Assembly: GCA_024509875.1 (NCBI GenBank)
Contig: JAMPIV010017539.1
Location: 113,631-177,630 of the forward strand
From: Oreohelix idahoensis
Taxonomy: Eukaryota; Mollusca; Gastropoda; Stylommatophora; Oreohelicidae
Direction of reading: 5' to 3'
Length of the DNA: 64,000 bases
The notes beneath the pieces are model-generated. The model had not been told where the DNA came from. It saw nothing but the letters and a program-made list of their open reading frames with translations, and ran no database searches. The translations under genes and the position numbers were made by a program. Positions 1 to 9,897 of the stretch are shown in pieces. Position 1 is the stretch's first letter. Each line of letters starts with the position of its first letter.

Positions 1-3
1 CTT

Positions 4-2322
4 CTAGTGGCCCCTTAATAGGTCTGCCAAATAAAAGTGTAGCTGGCGCGAATCCCGTAGACGCTTGGGAACCTCTCGGTAGGCGAATAAGGCAGCCGAT
101 ATATATAGGTCCCAGTCTTCCGGTTTCTCCTGACCCAGCTTACGTAACATGGTGGTGAGGGTGCCGTTAAAACGTTCCACGAGCCCATTTCCGGCCGGAT
201 GGTAGGGACTGGTGTGGATATGTTTGGCCCTCAAGATCTTAAAGATCTCCTCCATTAACAGGCTACGGAATTGGGATCCATTGTCCGTCAAAACTTGTTG
301 AGGGAATCCCAACCGTGTAAAGATTTGCACGAGGGCTTCTGCGACATGCTTGGAATTTATGCATGGTAGCGGTACAGCTTCGGCCCACATTGTGCAAGTG
401 TCGACTAAGGTCAGGATGAACCTGTTCCTTCTTTTGGTCCTTTCCAGGGGTCCAATGATGTCGACAGCAACCCGTTCAAATGGAGTACCCACTATTGGCA
501 TTTGCCCCATAGGTACTGGGGGTGTCAAGTGCTTTGGTGCTACCCGTTGGCACTGGGCGCAGGATTTCACATACCTGGTAATGTCAGAGTTCATTCCTGG
601 CCACCAATAGTGGTTTTTTATTCGCTGAATAGTGGCGTTTTGTCCCATATGTCCGCTAAAGGGAAGAGAGTGCCCCATTTCTAAGATCTGGCTTCTGTAC
701 TGCGTCGGTACTAGGAGCTGGTTATTCCCCGTGTCCGGGTTGCCCGTTCTACGATACAATACGCCGTCCTTAGAAAAGATGTCTCCGTTGTGTCTGGGGT
801 CCTTAGCCATGGGCAGTCTTTTAAAGCAGGGCTCCAGAGTAGGGTCCTTTTGTTGCGCCTCCTTCAGTTCATTCGGCAACAAATTTGGCGCAGGCTCCCT
901 CTCCTTCTTGGCTTGCCCTCTTGTGGTTACCGCTGCCACAATCGGCTCCTTTGGTCTCCCAATAAACACATATCTACATCCCAGGATAACTGGGTAGATA
1001 GGATCATCCATAATGGCCGCTTTAATAACCCCTCTGACAAAGTCAGAGTGTATTTCTACCAGTGCGATAGGAAGCGTCCTGGGTGCATCACTCGTGAAAA
1101 CTCCACTAAGTTTGACGGTTTCCTCTGTCTCCTGACCGGGTTTGACTAGGTGCCTAGCGACGATACAACTAAAGCTTAGTCCAGTGTCAAAGAGACAAGT
1201 AGTTGAGGTACCATTCAAAATTACAGTTCCTCGAGTTGAGGGTCGGTCCCCCTCAGGTTGAGAATCACTGACATTGACTCTACCTTTCGAGGCTGTATGC
1301 AAACATCCAACGCGGTTTGGACCGGTTTGTTTGCCCTGATCAGACGTTCCTGGTGTAGGGGTCTTTCCTTTTCCTTGACCTTGGTGGCCGCGCTGCCACG
1401 TAGGCTTGGTGGGTTGATCAGAATTGTTGTTGGGGGGGTATCGGGTTTTGTAGAATTTCGATTTTTCCTGGGGAGGTCTCTGGGTATTATTTTCTCGTTG
1501 GTTATAATTCTGAGAGGAATTAGAAGAATAGGATGACTGCTCTAGATTTTGTTTTCGAGATGGCTCATCTGTGGGTTTACGTTTAGTGCTGGGAAGTTCG
1601 GCCATTGCATTGGTATAGCGTTCGGCCTTATTGAGGATGTCCTCAAGTCTGACTGCGCCCTGTTCCGCCAAAAATCTACGGGTTTCGTTTGACAAAGTTG
1701 ACTTTATCTGCTCCACAAGAACAAGTTCAAGGAGTCCCTCATATGTAAGAGGTAGGTCCGATAATTCGATGCACTTTATCAAATAGCCCGTGAGACGTGA
1801 AGAGAACTGTGAAAATGTTTCCGTGCTCTCTTTTCGGCTGTTCCTGAACATTTGCAGGAATTTTCGGGCGGTCATCTCAAACCGTTCTAGCAAGGCCTTT
1901 TTCAGCATGTCGTAATCATGTTGGTTCGATCCCAGCTTTGTGTATACGTCATAAGCATTAGCTTTTAGTGACGTTGAGAGCTTAAGTGCCCAGCGGGAAC
2001 TCTCTAACCCATACAGATTCGCGAGCCTTTCGAATTTTTCTAGGTAGCTGTCAATTTTTTCATTAGGGCTAGGAAAAGATTCTAAAGCAAAAGACATCGC
2101 CGTTAATTGGGCAGACTGAGTGCTGGAGAGATCCATTGACTGGGGCGAAGACGGCTCTCCGTTATTCGGAGTAGAGGCGCCCCGACTCTCTAAAGCCTTA
2201 AGCGCCAGTTCATGTTGTCTTTCTCGCTCTCTCTCTCTCTCTTTCCCTGCGAGCTTCCATCTCTGCCTCAATTTTCTTCTGCTCCAATTGACGATCGTCC
2301 GCTTCTTCTTTTTCTTCTAGCT

Positions 2323-2353
<31 letters not shown>

Positions 2354-2579
2354 ATCTTTTTCTTCTTCTTCCTCTCTCTCTTTCTGCTCTTTGTTTCTCT
2401 TCCTTCCTCTCTGCTTCTGCTCTTTGTTTCTCTTCCTTCCTCTCTGCTTCTGCTCTTTGTTGCTCCGCGTCATATATTTCCAGTTCCTGGTTGATAAACA
2501 GGTTCGCAGCTTCTGTGTCTAGTCCTGCCTCTTTCGCTTCCAGCCTCAGGATGGATCTCATCTTTATCCTTTCTGCCAT
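4..2579 (-). pseudogene. Gag-protease-integrase polyprotein of element A, frameshifted
   Basis: Translation would start at the ATG at 2577-2579 (MAERIKM...). A charged coiled-coil N-terminus follows, rich in E, R and K, matching the gag start of element F. The reading frame changes inside the CT/GA-rich tract (about 2230-2460), after which 2271-4 is one long frame. That frame holds a gag core (SYLEKFERLANLYGLE), a protease with DTG near 1180, the integrase HHCC zinc motif (GHSLPFSGHMG...CAQCQ), and core acidic residues in VDIIGP, LTDNGSQF and NGLVERF. No intact CCHC zinc knuckle is visible, unlike F. A second one-base shift near 60-70 derails the integrase C-terminus, so the copy is dead. The product would act in the cytoplasmic particle and in DNA integration. 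Confidence 0.85.
2218..2465. repeat. CT/GA-rich microsatellite and imperfect tandem repeat inside gag of element A
   Basis: On the plus strand this is runs of (CT)n plus a repeated 30-bp block (tgctctttgtttctcttcct type). On the coding strand it encodes the charged coil (repeats of RERE and AERKEEKQR). Frames shift across it, so length change by slippage is the likely cause of the broken gag. Confidence 0.8.
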
Positions 2580-3285
2580 TGTTAAAGAATAAGATGTAGT
2601 ATGACTAGAGAATAGTACGAAAGAACAAGAAGGGAAAAAAATCAAAGCCGCTACGAGAAAAACCGAAAGTAAAAAACAATTTACTTAATGACCTCGTGTG
2701 TTAACTTATCGCCGCTATTATTGTCACTTAAGACTTTTAACGCAAGCAACTATGCCAATTAATTGGTAAGTTACACTAGAAAAAAAATCTACTATTACTA
2801 ACAGTAGAGAAAGATTTATATTAAAACAATTTAAAAGGGAAAAAAAATAAAAAAAAATTTTTCCCCGAAAATTTTAATTCTCTAACAACAAACTCCGTCC
2901 CTGAAGTCAATTATGAGATGAGACGTAGTTAACTTAATTTTAAAAAATCAGAACAATCCGTCTTTAGCTTAGCTCAACTCAAACGCTTCAAAAACCTTTA
3001 GTGACTGTAAAACCAGTCACGCGATCCCAGCAAATCTTATAAAGAAAAAAAATGTAATTTACTCCGCCAGAGGATAATTTAGCTACCCGAATTTATGATT
3101 ATCCGTACTTTCTACTGCTGTGGAAAGAAAACAACCTGTAAGTATGCTGTGTGGACGACCCAAATACTAAAAGGCGTTGTCTAGGGGTGTAATTAATTAT
3201 TTATTTATTTCCCTAAATCACAAAGACAGATCACTCACACTCTATCTAGTTAGACCCAGACTTAGATCAGACTCAAAATATCTTT
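2580..3285. other. Untranslated leader of element A
   Basis: AT-rich sequence between the gag start and the candidate primer-binding site. I see no coding potential. Poly-A/T runs lie near 2780-2870. Confidence 0.5.
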
Positions 3286-3303
3286 ATCCCGGCGAGCCAG
3301 CCA
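3286..3303 (-). promoter_or_regulatory. Candidate primer-binding site of element A
   Basis: The plus-strand 18-mer begins ATCCCGG and ends in CCA, like the 3' end of a mature tRNA. It sits 5 bases from a TG that could begin the LTR, the same geometry as the well-supported site of element F (5-base gap). I cannot assign the tRNA, and the second LTR is missing, so the call is moderate. Confidence 0.45.
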
Positions 3304-3308
3304 AATAT

Positions 3309-5937
3309 TGTCGTAAATTTATTTTGAGAGAAAGAGTCTTAGAAATAGTAGTCCGGTTTAGAGTGTAGAATGATGGTGAAAAAGCTCAGTGATAGGAAAG
3401 GTTAGCGAGTAAATATGATGCTCCACAGAGTGCTGGAGGAGAGTAAAGACAGACTTATTTACGACAAATCGTTTCTCTCAATCTTCTCTTCCACTCTCCT
3501 GGTCAAACAATTATTTGCCAGTTTTCCAGACACACATCTGCGCTCACACCGATTTGGTGCTTCAGACACACAGACGACGTGGATACAACTATCTTAAACA
3601 AATATGAGGGATTTGGGCCTTGGTAGTCCAACACAGTACTATATATGTTTATGCTGTTTATTAGCATTAAACTCAATCACAACATCCAACAGGTTACATA
3701 AAAATTATCATAAGTACAGAAAATACAATTAACAAGGTGAGGATGGGGGTAAAGAAGATTGGTATCGACTAAGCCCTTCCCGCTTATTAGACAAAGGTAA
3801 ACCCAGTCCCAAGATAGATAGTTATCAGGAACATAGGTAATGTAACCTAACAATGAAGTTAATTACTCTGAAAGAGGTGTTACAATATTAGGTATGGTGG
3901 TAGACAAAAATACTGTTATCCCAATTGTGTCTTCCCTTTACTAAGCAAAAAAAAAAAAGGGGGGGGGGGGGATGAAACAGAGTTAACAAATTATCCCACT
4001 TAAAGGAACAATGCCGGGTATACAGAAAAACGTATTACCCGGTAGGCAGTTGACAAATGGTTTTACAAAAAAATAAATCTCCTGTCATTCATACACTCTG
4101 TGAGGATCCACACTCATATACACCACACACTTACCGATTTCAGCATCAGACAATCCATAGCATGATATACACAGTAATTAAACTCTTTACATGTGAAAAA
4201 CTGTCTAGTCCTTCTATGTCCCGCCCCAGATAATGCGAGGTTTCACTGAGAGCAAATATTCCCGCTTATCGCCGGACTTGAAGTTCTAAGAGTTCTTGTG
4301 TTTTATTATAAAGAAACGAGTCTATGGGATGGCACTGACGCAGATCGACATAGGGGTGAAAAATGAGGTGATGGTATAATCCTTCATGCATGATGATAGC
4401 CACTGACCGGTAAAGTTTTTAATCCAGTGAGGAAAAACTAGGCTCGGTCACAGTCAGGTAAATCGGTCTCCTCTCACATTTAGAGCCGTACATAAATTAT
4501 TGCTACTGGCACTGTTCATCTTCCAGTTTATCTCACAGATTGAAATTTAAATTTGATGATAATATTTTAAATGTTCTTGGGTAGGCTTTCTTTCATGTAA
4601 TTATGACAGCTAGGCCGCACCGGACCGCCACAAGATTAAATTTAAAAAAAATGTCTCATCAAACTGTCTGGAAGTTTAAGAACCGAGTATGGAAACTCTC
4701 TGTATGATTTATTAATAATACTGGGATCGCAAAGGTGATCATTCTGGAGAAAAAGATAGAAAACCCATGACAATCATAATCATACTTCAAAAATCAAATA
4801 ATATTCTTAACGCGCGATAAATTTACCGTTAAGGCTATATTATATATACACTCGCGTATTTAATTATGTATTTAAGAAAACACGTCACGAGTCTAATGGT
4901 TAAAATACACATCTATATATATATAGGACTTAACTAAATTTATTAATTATAAATTCCTTCGCGACTTTAAAAGTTACTTTAACATTTAAACATCTATTAT
5001 TTTTGGAAATGTTATAATAGATATATCATTAAATTTACCACTGGAACTTTTGGGATGAGTTTAATAATTAAATAGATTAAATAAACACAAAATCCAGTGA
5101 AATAAAATGAAAGCACTAGACCACTGATCACTTTAACAAATATATTATACCGTGCACAGAAAAGAAACACTCCAATTTGTAGCCACCAATTTCAGATGGG
5201 AATCTATTAACTTTCTACTAATAGCTAGTGAATCTTAAAAATCTCTGGCACTGAATGATAGCATGGCTTTCTAGTGGTCTGTATATATTTAAAATGGAAT
5301 TAAAGATGAGGGGGGCATGAGAAAGTTGACACTTTTTAAGATCTCAGGAGACTTTCGGGGATCTGACCGACAGACTAAAGAGAGATGCCGTCCCCTGGTT
5401 TCCCGTTTCCCCGTTCGTTGCATCCGACATCTTCCCCCGTTCGCTCCGTCTGCGGTCGGTTTTGCGCTTAACATAGAGGTGCGAAAAATGCCGGCAAGAA
5501 ACTTCCCCGTTCGTTTCAGGGACCACTACTGCTTTGTTCTCTCCCGCTCAACGTTCCTGAAACCACTTCCGTGTCTGTTTGATCCTGTTCGGCTCTCTCT
5601 GTTTGAAGTAGGCAACGCCCCCACTGCCCAAGTTAATGAAAATAACTTCATATCATTGCTCGGGCGATGTCCGTGGGCGTGATTTAATCTTTCCTTAAAT
5701 CAATGCGATGACCAGAATGACCGGTAGATAAACTGTCCACATATTAATCAGCCAACGTGTTGGCCATCTGCGTGGAACGGTTTCATAGCAATGAGTCCAG
5801 GTGAAAATAAATTCTCGTTAGATAAAGAGTTACCAAACTATTCGGGGGCTCTGGTGCTATACGAAGGGGTCGTTACAAAGGGTCGTACTATAGAATCTCA
5901 CGATTCAGGGTCAGCTGAGTTCGTCTGTGACAATATA
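3309..5937. other. Non-coding region, probably containing the 5' LTR of element A
   Basis: No gene recognised. If the primer site is right, an LTR opens at 3309; the related element F has 2.3-kb LTRs, so much of this stretch could be LTR. An A-run followed by a G-run (about 3949-3971) is a sequence-error-prone homopolymer. A less AT-rich patch at 5310-5690 has an open frame but no recognisable protein features. Confidence 0.4.
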
Positions 5938-6830
5938 TGACAGTCCGAAGACGATGTGTGAAGAAGAATAAGAATTCGTGTGTAATGTTGTCGTCACTCT
6001 CTCTGGCCTACTTTCACACACGTTCCGCAGTAACAGAAAAACTCTTGATGACTGGGGTCCCACTTTTTATTAATGAAACCCTATCAGGTAGCGTATGAAT
6101 CATACAGAAAACAATGTTGTCCACAAGTTTACTTTGAAGGCAATTCCTAAGCAACGCCATATAGCCAAGCTATTTAGTATTCTCTACGTAACACCATATA
6201 ATAACCCAGCACAAACTGCTGGACTCTCTCTATGTCGTTAGTTCTCTTAGCACAGACGCAGCTATGCAAAAGCCCAAACCTCAGTTGGTTATCCTACGAG
6301 GGCGCGTTTTGTACAAGAAAGATCTGGCTACTTCTCAGCTCTCTGCCTGAAGCCTCTCACTCTTTCAGTTAAAATCTTCATCTACACCCCTGTACCACAT
6401 GATAGCCGCCACGTCAAAATGTCAGGGAAAGCTCCACCCATCCCTCTAGAGAACAAATCAGGAGTCCTATGCTCAGTATGGATGACATGAGATCACATCT
6501 TAGTCAAGAGTATCTTCCTAATCGACACAACTCAAGGTCCGGCCACTAATGGGCTGTTACATCCCACGATATTCGTTGCCCTACTCACACTTCTTGCGGT
6601 TTCGTGCTCACAAAGGTGTTTTCTTCTGGTGTCAGACAGCGCCGAGATGTCTAACAACCGAGCGCTGTCTCCCATGTCTCACACGTCTGTCTTTTTCACG
6701 GATGGCAACGGTGTGTTTCGTTTAGATCGCCCATTCCCGTGTGAGAATGCCACATGAGCGCAAATATACACCGTAGACAAGATCGACTAATTACTCAGTC
6801 TAAAATTACACCTGTCTGGCCACACCGTCA
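5938..6830 (-). repeat. 3' LTR of element E
   Basis: 893-bp direct repeat of 15503-16396, roughly 97% identical by eye. It starts TGACAGT and ends ACCGTCA on the plus strand. Differences are mostly scattered single bases, consistent with an insertion of moderate age. Confidence 0.88.
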
Positions 6831-6850
6831 CATGTTCCGCCCCTAAATTG
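6831..6850 (-). promoter_or_regulatory. Polypurine tract of element E
   Basis: On the minus strand, TTTAGGGGCGGAACATG abuts the TG of the 3' LTR, the position expected for the plus-strand primer. This supports a minus-strand orientation for the element. Confidence 0.6.
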
Positions 6851-8159
6851 TTTGTGGTCCCCACAAACCTACTCTTCTCCATTGTCAGTTCTAAGTTTAT
6901 GTCTCTTTGCTTGCCGTGGTCTGTGAGGATTGTCCGGTCGTACAGCGTGGCTACTTATTTGAGAATTCAGCGAGTTAGTGCCTGCAGTAGTCGGTCTTGG
7001 CGGGGGATTGCTTCCAACTTGTTTTACATTTGTTTTCCGTCGATGTTGGCGTGCATTTCCTCCAATCTGATTTAGATTGGTGTCCTCTCCGGAGCGTCGG
7101 CGTGTATTCCCCCCTATCGGTTTAAGATGAGTTTCCTCTTCTGAACGTTGACCGCTTTTCTTGGCGCCCTTAGGGTAACAGTTGTCACGGCCATCTCTTG
7201 GCCTGCACCCTGAAGGCAACCTAGATGTGTCGGTACGTTTAGTGAGGGCGCTCTTTGAGGGACAAACCGATATCAAATGCTCTGGGGACTTACACTGAAA
7301 ACATCGCTTCGGAAGCGGGCCCTGAGGGCACTTGGCTGCCATGTGGTCTGAAAGGTCTCCACAATTGTAGCATCTTATTTTTCTAGGCTTCCTCTGTGCC
7401 ATGGGTCGCCTCCTGCTACCCTTACATTCCTGGCCGCCAATGCCACATACAAAGACCGCTTCAATGCCCTGAACAGATGGTTTGCTGTCAAATTCTACTC
7501 GCTCATTTCTCGCCAGACTACGGAATCCCTTTCTGAAAATCTTAGTCTGATGTACAAATACATCAACACCTCCATCTTCCGGTGTAATAAATCCCCATCC
7601 TTTGTCGACATTATACCACTTACAAAATCCTTGTCGCCTTGTTGGTGCATCTGTGTTTTTACTTACCTCTAAATTACTGCGTTCACTATCAACTGCCTGA
7701 CTCTCACCTACAGGAAGGTCTAGTTTTGGTTCCAGTTGATCCAAACCTTGGTTCTGCTCTAGGTTTTCACGCGGTTGGCACTGTTTCCTTCTTCTTCGCG
7801 TCTCCTTTTGTGCTGGCGCCATACTCTGTGATAGCTGTGCTAGCTGGGACTTTAGACTAGCTACGTCTGCTTTGAGTGCCTCCTCTTCATTCTGAGCTTC
7901 TGCACTGGCTATCTGCACTAGCTTATCTGGCTCTTTGCCTTCCCAGAAAACAGCATAGTCCCTAACTTCCCTAAATGAGACACCCGGATTTTCTAGGACA
8001 TATTTCTTCACAAATGACGTACTCAGATCATCTCTCAGCTGGGCAACAACATGATCCCTGGGCATGGATGGGTCCGCAGGAGCCAAGCCTTTCTTCACCT
8101 GCGTTGCATTCAATCTCAGAAATAATTCATGCAACAGGTGAGAGAATTCCGTTACTGAT

Positions 8160-9149
8160 GTTGTTGTTGTTGTTGTCGATATCCCATAGCTGCTGAGCAT
8201 ATCTACTCTTGGCAGCCCAATGCCATTCTTAAAAAAGTGCAGGTTTTCTGCAGTTGTTTTAACGTTCCATATAGTGAGTTGGTGACTGTCAGAGGTGTCT
8301 GTAAAAGTTTTTTCCTGGCGTTTGTGAGTGATGGACACTCCATGAGGAGGTGTCTGGTTGTTTCATAGGGATGAGAGCAGTGTCTACACATGGGTAGGTG
8401 CTGAGGGTTGATACGGTTTAGATGGCTATTGACTCTGGCGTGTCCTGTTCGGAACTGAAAGATAAGACTTTGATTTCTCCTGCTGAGTCTGTTTATGTTG
8501 TCGTTGTCTTTTGGGCAGGTCATTTCATTAAAGACATTTCGGCCAGTCGGCCCGTTCGCCCATCTGTTCAGCCAGATTTCCCTTGTGTTGTTTCTGAGAA
8601 TCTGTTTGACTGTTCTCATGCTGCAGGGTCTGTCCTTTTGTTGTTTAGAGGCTCCTGCTTTTGCAAGTCTATCAGCTGTCTCATTTCCAGTTAGATCACT
8701 GAGTCCAGGGATCAACTGTAGGGTTACACTGATGGAGTAGGCTGTGATCAAGTTGTGAACCGCTCTTCCTATAAGAAAAATGTCTTTGTTTTCATATGGA
8801 GTCTGTTTAAGTGCTTCCAGAACAGACATGGAGTCACTGAAGATCACTATAACTGATGGCTTTCGTTCCATAAGGTCAAACTGTTGGTGTAGTAATTCAA
8901 TGGCTGTCTTGATGGCCTCAGCCTCCGCTTCATAATTTGAACAATTCTCACCACAGGAGTTGCAGAACTCATAAGAGGTTCCATCCAGGTACCATATGCA
9001 GACGCCGTATCCTGCAAAAGAGGTGGTCTTGAAAGCTGAACCATCTGTGTAGGCCTGTATTGCTGACGTTGGGTAGCTGTTTATGGTCTCCAAGGCACAC
9101 GTCTTCAAGATTGTCGGTAGTGTTTCCTTGTTGGCCGTTTCATCTATCA
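8160..9149 (-). mobile_element. 5'-truncated LINE with RNase H domain, inserted in the gag of element E
   Basis: The insertion is flanked by a 12-bp duplication, TCCGTTACTGAT, at 8148-8159 and 9150-9161. It ends on the minus strand in a (CAA)n tail. These are hallmarks of target-primed reverse transcription. Only the 3' end of the LINE is present. Confidence 0.88.
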
Positions 9150-9150
9150 T
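8203..9150 (-). pseudogene. LINE polyprotein C-terminus: RNase H plus zinc motif
   Basis: 315 codons. The RNase H fold is marked by QAYTDGSAF (first Asp), NYEAEAEAI (Glu), FSDSMSVLEAL (Asp) and GNETADRLAKAG (last Asp), so all four catalytic acids are present. It is followed by CRHCSHPYETTRHLLMEC, the cysteine/histidine motif usual after RNase H in I/Jockey-group LINEs. The ATG at 9150 is created by the junction with target DNA, so this is a 5' truncation, not a real gene start. There is no reverse transcriptase or endonuclease here. Confidence 0.85.
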
Positions 9151-9559
9151 CCGTTACTGATATAGAAACCCCTAGTCATCTCATTAACTAGTTGTCGATC
9201 ACTGTAGGCTTCTTCCACTATTTCGAGTAACTTCTCAGGGCTGGCCTTGGCTCCGCACGTATCCTTAATTCCCTAGAGACCACTGGTGAAACATTATTCC
9301 ACACAATGTCTAACCTATCTTCTACAGTTACGGGCCTTACCTTCCATGCAACTTTTACCTCCTTCACAAATTCTTGCCAAGTGAGGCCTGCCTTTTCACC
9401 AAATCATCTTACCTCCGGCACTGTTATGTAAATCACCTTCACATGCGCATTGCTCTGGCTCTTTCCTGGTGTGAGGATTTCTTCACGGGAGCCACCATCA
9501 GCTGTCGAGGTGCTTCCGGGCTCTGACCGGCATATTGCGTCTGCGCATTGAGTTGACAT

Positions 9560-9897
9560 CACTGCTCTAGCCCTAACCTAGCAGAATACAATGCAAAAAC
9601 AGATGGAAAGAAAACACTTATTATAATATTACAATAAATAACAGAAAGTGTCTCTTATTTTTTTGCTTGCTCTTGTCTTCTCTTCTCTGTTGTGGCCTGT
9701 AGCAGTTTCAGGTGCTGCCTGGTGATACGATTGAGTCTCTGGCTGAATGTCAATCGTGATAGGTTGCCACTGGTTTGGCATAATAACACTGGCGTAGCAA
9801 CAGTGTTCCGGTTTGTTGTGATGGAGTATCATTAGCGAGGATACTATTGCATGAAAATTGATATAACTGCAAACGGCTAGTCCATGGCTTAATAAGA
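9560..9897. other. Junction between gag of E (minus) and pol of B (plus)
   Basis: About 340 bases between two divergent reading frames. I see no LTR, target duplication or gag for B here, so the left boundary of B cannot be placed. Confidence 0.5.

Larger units (their letters stand above)
1..3308 (-). mobile_element. Element A: Gmr1-like Ty3/gypsy LTR retrotransposon, internal part, truncated by window edge
   Basis: Minus-strand element with gag, protease and integrase in that order. Reverse transcriptase and RNase H would lie beyond base 1. Integrase directly after protease is the Gmr1-like order and matches the complete element at 43300-52975. The 5' side ends in a candidate primer-binding site at 3286-3303, five bases from a TG that could open the 5' LTR (plus-strand 3309). 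The second LTR lies outside the window, so the right end of the LTR cannot be fixed. Family assignment is firm; the LTR boundary is inferred. Confidence 0.8.
6869..9559 (-). pseudogene. Gag with cold-shock domain and two zinc knuckles (Lin28-like architecture), disrupted
   Basis: A start codon at 9557-9559 opens a Ty3/gypsy-type gag (TWQEFVKEVKVAW, then VNEMTRG...FSHLLHELFLRLN and SFREVRDYAVFWEGKEPD). The C-terminal half contains a cold-shock domain at about 7439-7633, with RNP-like motifs KGWGFI and VDVFVHQ. CYNCGDLSDHMAAKC (about 7328-7372) and CFQCKSPEHLISVC (about 7262-7303) follow. Domain order and linker resemble Lin28 (cold-shock plus two CCHC), an RNA-binding protein of the let-7 pathway. 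The first knuckle has five residues before His instead of four. The tail is basic, with a repeated ~18-residue block (KPIGGNTRR / NQIGGNARQ). Breaks: an in-frame TGA at 9404-9406, a frameshift near 9250 and the LINE insertion. It presumably packaged RNA in particles. Confidence 0.85.

Noticed and set aside
5317..5682. 121-codon open frame in a less AT-rich patch
   Set aside because: No recognisable domain, and the opposite strand is equally open; probably LTR sequence.
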